DNA of 64,000 nucleotides from contig CM042028.1 in NCBI GenBank assembly GCA_023525975.1, forward strand, positions 79,979,501 through 80,043,500, read 5' to 3'. A program made the translations under genes and the position numbers. Shown piece after piece: positions 12,987 through 23,733 of the stretch. The notes under the pieces are model-generated. The model had not been told where the DNA came from. It ran no database searches and saw only the letters and a list, made by a program, of their open reading frames with translations. The stretch's first letter is position 1. Every line of letters starts with the position of its first letter. This DNA is from Smallanthus sonchifolius. Taxonomy: Eukaryota; Streptophyta; Magnoliopsida; Asterales; Asteraceae.

Positions 12987-13667
12987 GAGCATGTGGTATA
13001 CCCAAGTGAGTGAGTGGTTAGTGAGGGGAAAAGTGGTTGTCACGTGGCGCCACGTCATTTTCATGCATTCTCACACCACACTCACTTGGCAATGGAAATA
13101 CCCAAGTAAGTGAGTGAAGTGTGAGCATTAAATGTAAAATTTATAAAAAAAATAAAAATAAAAATAATAATAAAAGGCCATAAATATAAATTAAATAAAA
13201 AAGGACATAAATAAAAATTAAAATAACAAAAGGACATAAATTAAAATTAAAATAACAAAAAAACTACTTGATTCCATATTTTGGCTTGATCTCGTTTTGT
13301 TTCCTCTCGAGAAAGGCTCGTCGGGGGCTAGTGATATGATCAAGGTCGAGAGCGAGAATTTCCAACTCTTCTTTTTCTTTTTTCCAATTAAATTTATCTC
13401 TTTCTCTCACGTTAAATTTTTCCATTTGATCGACCATTTTTTGGCCGATGTCGACGTGAGTTGGAACCGAGCCGGATCCCGAGCCCGAAGCTCGTGCCTT
13501 TGCTTTTTTCTTGCCGTTGAACGGCATTCTTCACCCATCTCAGCCGTGAAGGTCTTCACGTGAAAGACTCACACCCCCTTCACGCCATCAAGGGGGCGGT
13601 GTGCCTTTGGGGTTCACGGCGTGAGCATGGCTCACGGCTCACCTTCACGCCACCATACCACTGGATC
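12987..13667. mobile_element. PIF/Harbinger-derived element nested in the hAT element, 681 bp
   Basis: The left end GAGCATGTGGTAT and the inverted right end GATCCAGTGGTAT are similar. Both are flanked by TAA (12984-12986 and 13668-13670), the 3-bp duplication of PIF/Harbinger and Tourist elements. The last 130 bp are GC-rich with repeated TTCACG/CGTGA words. The element contains a fragment of an ORF1-type gene at 13264-13527. Confidence 0.7.
13264..13527 (-). pseudogene. Fragment of PIF/Harbinger ORF1 C-terminus
   Basis: An 87-codon open frame. After a GKKKAKARASGSGSGS linker it carries a charged helix with NVRERDKFNWKKEKEELE, then ILALDLDHITSPRRAFLERK.NEI. The last part matches the (L)RFLA.D.S.LSP..RAF.E.KQ.EI ending of the Myb/NAM-associated ORF1 proteins of plant Harbinger elements. 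The N-terminal DNA-binding part is missing. It lies inside an element with PIF-type ends, so it is probably what is left after internal deletion of a full element. Expression is not expected. Confidence 0.6.
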
Positions 13668-13911
13668 TAAATATGTAATGGTTGGGCCCTAATCTTTATA
13701 AAAAAATTAGAAACCATCGACTGTTTTAAAAAAAACACGAATTGAATAACAGAAGAAGCATGAAACGAAGAGTTGAACTGTTGAAATTTTTTATTTGCTT
13801 TAACGTTAATCGTCGTTTAAAAAAATTAGTTTATATATTTTGTTCTTAGGGGCGTTTTTTTTCCGATTCGACCGGGACACTTAAATACTCAGGATCGGCC
13901 CGGATTAGCCG

Positions 13912-14776
13912 TTCTAGAAAAAAATGTATGCAAGTCTAAATCCAAACCTATATTTAAGGTGTTTCAATTTTAATTTGGAAAATATGTAGAGTAGATATGG
14001 GTGTGAGTTCTGTCATTTTAAAAACTATAAAATGATATAAAAAATGCACTCTCAAAGGTTCCATAAACACTATTTTAAGTTGCTTATTTAAAAAAAAAAT
14101 ATTAGCTTAAACTATAATTTTATCGTTTAGAAATAAAAGTTTGAAGTCCCGGTCTTAAAGAACACATAGGATCTCAAAAAACATGTAGCGGATGTAACTG
14201 GATCCATACTAAAAAGGAGTTATAAGAGCACATGGTTAAATTAACCCTGTTTTAACACTGTGTAAGACACGGTTTTAATATCTGGCTCTTATAATCATTT
14301 ATTAAATTATTAAATGATTAAATTATTTATTTATTAACCTATGGCTAGTAATTAGTTGATGGGTCTAATTACTCTTAATGGGTCATTAATTGGTTTCCCC
14401 TTGGGTGTACATATATATAGAGAGATAATAGACTAATCATCAAATCATCAATCTATCACCTTTAAAGAAATCGTCCCTCTCTCTCTACCATAACCGTGAG
14501 TCCCAACGAACTCCCTTTAGCCATCATAACCGTAAACCCTAAACGGGAACCCGATCCATATATGTGATCATGACGTCTTCCCTCTCAACGGTTAGCTTAA
14601 CATGTATGTTTTACTTTATTGTTTTCCATTATCATGTTACAAGAATTGATCAACACACACGTCTTTCGTCTTACATATGATTAAAATTTACTGGTTTTAT
14701 TTTGTCCTAAGACTTATTGGGAAGTGGTCCTCAATCCTCACCATCACACACACTATACCGCATTCGCTAGGACAAA
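13912..14776. other. Intergenic, nothing recognised
   Basis: AT-rich with scattered pyrimidine tracts. No convincing coding frame, tRNA or element end. Confidence 0.55.
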
Positions 14777-14997
14777 TAGGGTGTAAACGAGACGAGCCGC
14801 TCTTAAGCTACTTGAGATCAAATCGTTAAAATCTCGAATCGAGGTGAACTTAAATGAGATCGAGGCCAAACTCGAGCCTATATTAAAGATCGTTTAATAA
14901 ACAAGCATGAGCATGAACTTCACGTATCAAGTTTGATTACATTAGTGAGCCTAAACGAGCCTACTTTTACATAATTTTGTTTAAGATATAATATATA
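14777..14997. mobile_element. Left part of a decayed hAT MITE (TAGGGTGTAAACGAG end)
   Basis: It starts TAGGGTGTAAACGAGACGAG, nearly the end of the intact MITE at 45,860, and continues with the same GAGCCTAAACGAGCCTA-type text. A Helitron interrupts it at 14,998. Related GAGCTCG/AGTCGAGC text reappears at about 17,210-17,290, which may be its displaced right part. No duplication could be confirmed. Confidence 0.5.
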
Positions 14998-16446
14998 TCC
15001 CTATTCTAATAAAAGACTAAATATTGTGACTATTGTCAACACTACATTCATCCTCACGCTCATTTTTTCCCCAAAATCACATTTACATCCACTATTCAAT
15101 ATTTCTATATTTAGCTTAATTTTTTTAGAAAATTATATAAATAAACATTTTACCAAATCAATTCACCATTATTACCATTTACTCAAATTTTTTTTAAAAC
15201 AATCATCAAAAGTGAGTATTTAAAAAAATCAAGAATAGAAAATAGAAGATTTAAAAAAACGAGTTTTTAAAGTTTCATTATTAAAAAAATGAGTTTTTAA
15301 AATTTTATTATTAAAAAAACAAGACTTTTTAATTTTACATAAAAAATTTTAAAAATATTACTTTTGTATTTTAAATATAAATACGTGTTAGAATAAAGTT
15401 TACTAATATTTAATTTATAGTTTTTTAATTAAGTTTGATATTTATAAATAAATTTTTTATTTTGATTTGTAAATTTTAATAGTTATTTTTTAATTAAAAT
15501 TAAGAAATTTATAAATATTTAGTTTTAAAAGGTTTATTATATTTTAAACTTTAATTTTTATTTAAATGACGAGATTTTTTTTCAAAAAAAAAATGTTTGG
15601 TTTCAATTCTAATTTATTAGTTTTAACTTTTTTTATATTTAATTTTGGATTTTTAAATTTAAAATGTGGCGATATATTAAGGAGTTATATTTTTAAATTT
15701 TGTAGTTTTAAAATTTGAATTTAAAAAACGGTATATTGTTGAAGTTTAAAGTTTATTTGTATTTTTTATTTTATTTTAAATGAGAGATTAAATATTAAAA
15801 TTTAGCGAGATTTTTCATATAACAGTCGCGATTTAAAAATAATTAATTTAACTTTGATACGTAGATTTAATTACAAGTTAAATATTTGTAAATATGTTAC
15901 AACATCAAGGTTAAAGTTTCTACAAAAAAGTTGATAGAGTTTCAAAAACTAATAAAATTAAGAAACAACGTATGCAAGGAAGTCGTTGACCAATTTGATT
16001 ATCTTCGATTTCTTTGACTCGCTACTGACTTCAATCATGTTCGCACCGTTTATGACCTTTTTTTAGAACGGTTTTGGCTATTTTATGTTTTCAGTCATTG
16101 AGGAAAAGAAGCTCTATTATTTGTTGCATTTAGTGGGTGTTAAACATGAAAAGTTACCAATAACATGTTAAATGTTGTATACAATGAAGTATTTTTAAAT
16201 TTGTAAATCATCACTGTAATGTTTAATTTGACTTGTAATTTAATGTATTATAAAAAGTACACCACTTATGAATTGTATTTTCATGTATTTTTTATGTTTT
16301 GATTACTCTCATCCATATAATCTTAACATTTAATAAAATGGAAAAATTACCAATACAATATCAAATTTGTATAAAAAGAGGTGTTAAAATATTTATCATT
16401 ATAATCTTAATGTTTCACCCCGTGTAACATATGGGGTTAAAGCTAG
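14998..16446 (+). mobile_element. Non-autonomous Helitron, about 1.45 kb
   Basis: The 3' end has the hairpin CCCCGTGTAACATATGGGG followed by TTAAAGCTAG and a host T (16,447). The 5' end TCCCTATTCTAATAAAAG follows a host A (14,997). The interior is very AT-rich, contains a weak direct repeat of AAAAAACGAGTTTTTAAA near 15,250-15,330, and codes for nothing I recognise. Confidence 0.65.
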
Positions 16447-17760
16447 TATATATATATATATATATATATTTACATATTAATATTTTTTATACATAAAATT
16501 ATTATACAAATAGCTAAATAATATATGTTATGTTATATATAAAATTATAATTATAAATAGGAAATATATCACCTAATAGTAACCAAAGGGTATGTGGCTT
16601 AGCGGTATTAAGATATCTAAGAAATGTGTCACTTTCCAAGTTGTTGGATAGTTCAAGTCCCATAGTGGACAAAAGTATAGATTTAGAAGTACGAACACAG
16701 AGTGTGTGAGTTACTCATTCTTAAAGAAAAGAAAAAACAACCATACTACTAACCGCGTTTTTTCACTAAATCACTGGAACTTTTTTCTAACTATAAAACC
16801 ACTTAAGTTTCAATATTATTCTATTGTTTTAAAATTTCTTATAAATGTTAGAATTAAGTGACTTAGATGAAACATATATAAAACTTTGTTACTATTTTAC
16901 TAATTATTGTTTTCATGTTTTACGCGAAATATGAGGTAATTGTGAACAAAAGTCACTAAATAATAATCAAATTACATATCGATTCAGTTTAAACAATTAT
17001 AAAAGTTTCACAATAATAAAACAATATTAAAACTTAAGATGTTTTTATTGTTAGAAAAAAAACTTGAGTGCCTTTTTGAAACAATACTAAAACTTGATTA
17101 CTGTTTTATGATTTTATCTCTTATAAATATAAATATAGATAAAAGTAATCCTACATTTATAAAGATAAAATAATTAAATAACTAATAAATAATACATACA
17201 TCAAATTCAAGCAGAGCTCGTATTAAAAAAAACTATTTACGAGTCAAACTCTCCAAAGCTCTAAACGATCAGAGTCGAGCTTTCTCGTAGCTTCCTTTTA
17301 GGGGTGTGGCCATCAAGTCAATTTTTCGAGTTATATGTATTATTCGAATTTGATAATTTTGAAACTGAGTTCAAATTCTAAATTTGAAAACTGATTCGAA
17401 TTTGGGTTCCTTTAAAGGTAGAATTACATATATCCCCCTATTTTCAACCCTAATTATATATATATCCAACCAAAACTTAAATTACACATATCTCCCTCTT
17501 ATATAAAATTATCCTTTTAATTTTACAAGAAATACGACTATTCTTATTTCATCGATCCCAACCCTAAACTTCTGATTCACACTTCCGATAGATTCCAACA
17601 TCCAGGATCGCTTCTAACCGATTCCATCATCCAGTTGGGTATATATGTAATTAATTAAGGGAATGTACGTAAATAAAATTTTATATATGTATGTAATTGC
17701 CCATAATTCAAATGACTCGAAATGAGAAAAATAAATAAAATAACATATAATACGTATCTA
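16447..17760. other. AT-rich repeats between Helitrons
   Basis: A short (TA)n tract starts at 16,447. From about 16,760 to 17,110 a diverged foldback has inverted copies of ACTTAAGTTTCAATATTATT-like text. Another hAT-like end, TAGGGGTGTGGCC, starts near 17,298. No coding sequence was found. Confidence 0.45.
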
Positions 17761-18657
17761 TCTATACTAATAAATAAAAATATGAGGGGACACGTGTCAC
17801 TCACTAGTGGCTCCTCATTCTTATTTTCTCGCCTGTCTCTCCTATTAAATAATTATATTAAATAATATTTTTTTCAATTCTCTCTCTCCTATTAAATAAT
17901 AATTTTATTAAGAAACAAAACAAATTTAATTATGGATTGGTTATTATATAATTAAACAAACGAATTTAATATAAAATTAATTATGGATAGTTAGAATTGC
18001 TGACATTACTTATCATTTTTGAAAAATGAATTTGTATTATGGATAGTTATTATATTATCTGATTGTTTTTATATTTTGATCAACTCCATAATTTTATGCA
18101 ACTAGATTAATTATTTGTTTCAATTTTTTTCTACAGATTTTTGATTTCAAAAATTTGTTTATCATCAGTTAAATTATTTAATCATATTTTTATGAATTCT
18201 ACAAATTAAAAACGATTTTATAGTCATGTAGGATCCAACTAAAAAAACATTCAATCATATATTTAAATATCTAATGTTTGTTATGATTTGTTGAATCCCA
18301 CGTTATTTTTTGTCATATCATTATAGCCGAAAGTATTTAAGTAAATATTTTATTTTATTCTCATTTTGATTTATATCATTGTTTATTTTAGTACTTTGCA
18401 TATGTTTATATATGTTTTGTAGATGTGGCAACTTCGACCATTTTCTTATGAAAATGTCGAATTGGGTTATGTTTTATCTATAACGGGTCAAATGGCCAAA
18501 AAATAAATAAAAGTAATATAAAATGAGAAAACATATCGGTTGATAGTCGCTCTAAGTTTAAATTTCATGCAAATAAATATATTTCGATTTTTGTTTATCG
18601 ACTGTTTATTATCTTCTTTATTAATATTTACTTTATGAGTACTTCATTTATTTAATA
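17761..18657 (+). mobile_element. Helitron 5' end fragment
   Basis: TCTATACTAATAAATAAAAA follows a host A, with GGACACGTGTCACTCACT behind it, the same 5' signature as the Helitron at 21,325. No matching 3' hairpin plus CTAG in this orientation was found before 18,657, so only the 5' end is supported and the right limit is arbitrary. Confidence 0.5.
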
Positions 18658-18943
18658 CTAGCTTTGAACCCGTGTACTGCACATGAGGTGAAAAATATTA
18701 ATACATAAAATTCTTAAATTTTTATGTATACATTTTACATGTGTAAAAATGCATTACACATAGTAAGGATAGAAAATAAAATTCAAAATATGTAAAAATT
18801 AATATATAATTGGATTTCAAAAATACATTAACTACTATTTAATGTAATTTGACTTTCAATTACTATTTGATTGAAAATAAATGTTACATAATCAGATATC
18901 AAAGTTTCTTATAATAAGTAATAATTTAAAATAAATGTGTTTT

Positions 18944-20836
18944 TATAACACTCTAAGTTCTAACACCGATTATTTAATCATTAAAACACGCGGAAGCAAT
19001 CGTCCCAAGATTTTTTTTATATTCTTATTTTCTTCGCGTGTCGCGAAAACCGGGCCCGCTCCCTTCGCGTGGCGCGAGGGAGTCCAAAAAGGTTGGTCCG
19101 GGAAACCAGGTCTTCGCGTGTCGCGAGGACCATGCCCTGGTTTTTCGCGTGGCGCGAAAAGCCCTTTTTCACATAAAGTTTCTGGATTTTTTCCAGATTT
19201 CAACACTTAGCCAAAATTTTCCATTTATCACCATATTGACATAAAGCTTTCCCAACACTTGGGTTTTGGGTTAAAACATTCAAGCACTATATTTACATAT
19301 CAAAAATACCAAATTCATGAGTCGGTTTACACCTAAATAGTGAACATCTAGTTACACCCGTAATTACCCAAAAAATGCATACGAGAATCCATCTTATGCC
19401 ACGAACTTGACCTTGATCATACCAGAGCCTTCCCTATATGTCACCACATATAAAACACCATTGGTAATGAAGACAAATCATAACAACATGGTAAAGTATT
19501 ACTATTTTTACTCATTCACCCATTTGACCCGTTTCTACCCAATTACCCCTTAGGCGACATATCACTTGCATAACCGCATACACGTTCCTTTCTTCCCTTA
19601 AAACCATCTCATGTTTGACAAATTTTCATTTCCATTATGGCACACGACCATAACTCCTTTACATTTCCAACATGGTGTTTAGACCATAATTTTCACCACA
19701 TGCCCATTATGATAACTTTGACCATAACCTCACCACATTTCCATTATGGTTCATAAACCATAACTTCATAACCACATTTCCATTATAGTATTACAATTAT
19801 AACTACATTCATTCACATATTCATACACTTTCATACACATTCATTACACATAACATAATATACAAACATACTACACAAGTATCAACATTTGTCAACAATA
19901 CTAAGTAAGTGCCAGAGCACTTACCTTTCGAGTTTGAAGATCTCGTTCCCCCTTCACGCTTTGCAATTTGATTACCTAAACGCATTCACCTAGTTTAGTA
20001 ATCTATTATATTTCAAAATCACATTTTAATTGGGTTCACAACCCAATCTTCTATTTCCAACCCAAACTGACCCGTTTGGGTTATACTCATATCCAAACAC
20101 CCTCTTTCCACCCAAACTCACCTACTTGAGTTTTATTACCATTTCCTTAACACTAATTTTTCATTCCATCATTATCATTAGGTTAATTTGGTGTTCATTC
20201 AAGTGTCTAACATTAATTAAACACTTATCTCAACCTCAATTTAACATTCTATCATCATAAATCAAAACCCCCCCAATTCATCCCATATAAACCCTAATTT
20301 TCAAAAATCAAAATTAAAAGGTTCTATGATGTTGTTTACCACTCTTTACCTTTAGTTTAGTTAGATTATCAACAATCTAACTAAAATTTAACCCCATGCA
20401 TCATAATTTCTGGATTTCTACAAAACCCATCTATGAACTCATCAAAGGTGAACTAATATGGATATAATCACTTACTTGATGTTAGAAGGATGATGTGTAA
20501 GCCAACACCTTCTCAATTCAAGCTTCAATTGCAAGATTTAGCTTCAACACCCTTTTCTCTCTTTTTCTCTTGAAAGCATCGACCCCCACACTCAACCAAA
20601 AATCTGATTTTGACTTCACCTTAGTCAAATGTGGCAGATTTACTATATTTACACTTTCAGTCCCTCAACTTTCATTTCATCCATTTTCATGCCAAAATTA
20701 GTTAAAAACTAACATAACTCCATAACAAACTTGAAATCCATTTGTTTCAATTTATTTCTAAAATATTATTTCCACCATAATATTAATTAGAAATATTTAT
20801 TTATTTAAAACGAAACCCAGATTTTGGTTTGTTACA
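18944..20836. mobile_element. Solo LTR, 1.9 kb, with 5-bp target duplication
   Basis: The unit runs TATAACACTC to TTTGGTTTGTTACA, so its ends are near-inverted (TATAACA / TGTTACA; one change from the canonical TGTAACA). It is flanked on both sides by GTTTT (18,939-18,943 and 20,837-20,841). No gag or pol sequence is adjacent. These features fit a solo LTR left by recombination between two LTRs. A run of TTCGCG palindromes lies near one end. The orientation is not determined. Confidence 0.7.
19030..19170. repeat. Four TTCGCG(T)G(K)CGCGA palindromes in a 140-bp GC-rich block
   Basis: CTTCGCGTGTCGCGA, TTCGCGTGGCGCGA, CTTCGCGTGTCGCGA and TTCGCGTGGCGCGA occur at about 19,033, 19,064, 19,112 and 19,144. 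Each is a short hairpin (TCGCG-TGT-CGCGA). The block is strikingly GC-rich inside the AT-rich solo LTR. Confidence 0.85.
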
Positions 20837-20992
20837 GTTTTATTAGTATAATCACCATTATTTTTTTTTAAATATATTATTATTAAAAGATAGAAGTATA
20901 TTTAATAAAATAGAGAGACAGAAAAAATTAATGAGATAAATATGAAGACGACACGTGACATGAAAAAACTTTTATTTATTAGATAGTATAGA

Positions 20993-21324
20993 TATAGATT
21001 TCTTTTTACAACTATTTTCTTTATTTTTTTCACTTATTAATAAGTGTTTAATATTTTATTGACCCAACCCTATGTAAGACATAACATAGTATATCATATA
21101 TGAAAAGGGAGATGAGTTCCATGATTATAAAAAATCGAGTTAATTACGTGAATTTCATGTGGCAACCCATATTGCATGGTTGGACCTAAACCTCCAGAAA
21201 TTATAACTATGGTCCTAACTGTTCACTAAAACGTAATTTGGGTGGTCTTTGACGTGGATGAACGTTAAGTTTTTCAATTAAGTGGTTGTGAAATTATCAA
21301 AATACTCTTACATTAAAAAATTAA
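20993..21324. other. Spacer between two Helitrons
   Basis: AT-rich, no gene or identifiable repeat end apart from the flanking Helitrons. Confidence 0.5.
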
Positions 21325-21813
21325 TCTTTATACTAATAAATAAAAATCCTAAGTAAACACGTGTCACTTACTAATGCTTTCTCAACATGTTTTCCCGCCT
21401 CTCTCTCCTATTAAATAATAATATTAAAAAAATATTTTTTTAAATATTTAATATAAATCTAATTATGGATACTTATTATTTAATTATAGATAGTTATTAT
21501 ATCCTAAACCAAATGAATTTAATATGAATTAACATTTATCAATTAGATAAAAAAAAGTAATACTCAGTTGAAAAAATGTTTTAAAAACTAACTTAACAGA
21601 AATTATAACTGTCACGTCAAAATATATTGTTTAAAAACATATTTTGACGAGTGTATCTGTTAACAGATTAAATCATATTTTATTCAACCCGTGTATTATA
21701 CGGGTTCCATCAACCCATGTAATACAAGGGGTTTTAAGGACATAAATTTTTTATTACTAAGTATATAACATTACATTTATTTAACCCGTGTATCACACGA
21801 GATTCTAACCTAG
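21325..21813 (+). mobile_element. Non-autonomous Helitron, 489 bp
   Basis: The 5' end TCTTTATACTAATAAATAAA follows a host A, with AAACACGTGTCACTTACT behind it. The 3' end has the hairpin-like CCCGTGTATCACACGAG, then ATTCTAACCTAG, followed by a host T. Two further copies of the CCCGTGTA..ACACGGG motif occur upstream (about 21,690 and 21,715), suggesting a duplicated 3' end. It lies about 200 bp upstream of the glutaredoxin start. Confidence 0.75.
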
Positions 21814-22007
21814 TCTTTTATAAAAAAGAAAAATTATATAATTCGAATTCAATCTGTTTGAAATCCATAGATTCGAATTCGAGTAATAAACCGAAATCAG
21901 AATCCGGCCCAATTGCATTAGCCCACAAAGTTTGTTCCGTTCGGTCGCCTAATTTCATTTCTTTCAGTTTAGACGTCTCGAACGCAGTGACAGAAACAAG
22001 GGGCGAA

Positions 22008-23445
22008 ATGAAGACGACGACGGAATATCAGTCCAATAAGCGTTTTAAGTTCGGTCTCTTAATATTTGGAATCATGCTTTTGGTAATGATCCATGCACCG
22101 AAGAAAGTCGCAGCTTCGAAGTCTCCGTCGGCTTTTGTTCAGAACGTCATTTACTCCAATAAGATCGCAATTTTCTCAAAATCATACTGCCCGTTAGTCT
22201 CCTCTCTATTGATATGTATATAGCTGAAATTAGTTCATATGCTTGCTTTAAGAATAACTGCGAAGATTACGAGTTGAATTAATAAATAGGATTGCTGGAA
22301 ATCGTTTATTTTGACTCCTTATATCTGCGAAGATTGATTAGTAGTATTATTTATAGAATTTAACCTTGATACACAGAGATAAGCTTTATTTAGGGTTTAA
22401 TGATAAGAAGACTTGAGTGATACTGATTGAGGACTGATTTGATGTAATCTCTTGAGTTTTCTTCCTGTAATGTTTATATCTGAAAATCTCTTTTTGGAGG
22501 TACACTTCTCTAATCCTCAATTGAAGTTATTAACTGAGATGCCTTGATTGGAAGTTGCTAGACTGTGATTGGTTTTAGGACTGCTAATTAAGTTCATACT
22601 TCATAGACTTATTGATCTGGCATTTCCAGAAATTGACAAATTATTAGTTATTACCATCCCTTGATAGGCACTCTGGTTACATATTTATGTTTCAAGTGTT
22701 TTAGCATGATATGCTTAATGTATCGGTAGACAGTAGTTATGAACTTACGATGGCCTCGTGCTGCATGTTGTGCTGCCTTCTGTTTTCTCTGCTTCATCCT
22801 GATTATTGTTCAACCATTGTTCTATACCATTAATGGTAGGACATATTATATTTATAAATACCTGGAAGCAAGTAAATAATTAATCATCTTCTAAAAAATG
22901 TAACGAATATATTTTTGTGGAGGAGGCACATGGTTCTGCCTTACTAGATTAAATATACAGCTCATTTTCTTTTCGGAAATAATATTGATGAGTTCAGGTA
23001 CTGTCGACGTGCAAAACGCATCTTTAGTGAACTAAAAGAGCAACCTTATATCGTGGAGCTTGATCTTCGAGGTATTTGCCATCTAATATTTGTTTGACCA
23101 ACTGTGAACATTTTCTTTGGTCAATTTCACTTGGAATAACATAACATCTAATTGTCAAACATATTAAACAATGTTATTTTCAGATGATGGGCACAAAATC
23201 CAGAATGTGCTTTTAGACCTGTTTGGCCGTCGCACTGTTCCTCAGATATTTGTGAATGGAAAGCATATTGGTGGTGCTGATGGTTAGCTTTTCTACTTTT
23301 TTTTCCTAGTTATGGCGTTATGCTCTTTGGTTACTTTAAAGTTAATTAGTAAGGTTTCTTATTTTTCTATGAATAATTTATTCGTGTAGATCTTGAAGTA
23401 GCTGTCCGGAATGGTGTGTTGCAAGATCTCCTGGGTGCAAATTGA
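22008..23445 (+). CDS. GRXC3: Membrane-anchored or secretory class I glutaredoxin (CPYC)
   Basis: Four exons: 22008-22192, 22998-23071, 23184-23282 and 23390-23445, 137 residues. Glutaredoxins reduce disulfides and glutathionylated proteins using glutathione. The N-terminus has a hydrophobic segment at about residues 15-30 (FGLLIFGIMLLVMIHA), a signal peptide or anchor as in plant GRXC3/GRXC4. The active site is SKSYCPYC, with catalytic Cys61 and Cys64. The TVPQIF cis-proline motif and the glutathione-binding GGADD follow in their usual places. The FVQNVIYSNKIAIFSKSYCP region is closest to GRXC3. An upstream in-frame ATG at 21,858 exists, but I chose 22,008 because the family begins just ahead of the hydrophobic segment. 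It converges with the PMT27 gene, whose stop is 288 bp away. All domain residues are intact. Confidence 0.9.
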
Positions 23446-23733
23446 ATATAAAGGGAAACTGTCAGTATTATCTTTTGATGCGGTTTTAAATTTTCTCCCT
23501 CGGCATGTAAAATGTAAATCATTTACTGGTGAAAACATAATTTGGAGAAAACTGAAGTTTGTTTGCGTTTCTAATAGTCTCCCTTATTCTGTACAAACCA
23601 ACTTCCTTACTCTTATCTTCTCTACTTTTCAACACTTCTTCATATGTTTTACCAAATGAATTCACATTTCAAGATTGCATGATCTCAAAATTAGAGTTAT
23701 CTATTTGTATATCTGGCATCTGAATGACCAGGG

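Larger units (their letters stand above)
12605..13903. mobile_element. Non-autonomous hAT element, 1.3 kb
   Basis: The left end CAGGGCCGGCCCTG and the right end (inverted CCGGGCCGATCCTG) are imperfect terminal inverted repeats. Flanking 8-bp duplications GTTAGCCG (12597-12604) and ATTAGCCG (13904-13911) differ at one base. Eight-base duplications and a CAGGG terminus fit hAT. Inside are a (TA)n tract at 12687-12720, several copies of a short TAATGGTTGGG motif, and a nested PIF element. No hAT transposase was seen. Confidence 0.72.
18658..20992 (-). mobile_element. Helitron interrupted by a solo LTR, about 2.3 kb overall
   Basis: On the minus strand the 5' end is TCTATACTATCTAATAAATA with ATGTCACGTGTCGTC close behind. 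The 3' end is an ACACGGGTTCAAAGCTAG segment, directly followed by a host T. Most of its length is a later insertion, the solo LTR at 18,944-20,836. Without that insertion the Helitron would be only about 440 bp. Confidence 0.6.

Noticed and set aside
18935..19210. Open frames on both strands around the GC-rich block
   Set aside because: They are by-products of the palindromic GC-rich repeat in the solo LTR and show no protein family.
21858..22007. 50-residue N-terminal extension of the glutaredoxin
   Set aside because: Open in frame, but the family starts just before the hydrophobic segment and the extension looks like untranslated leader.
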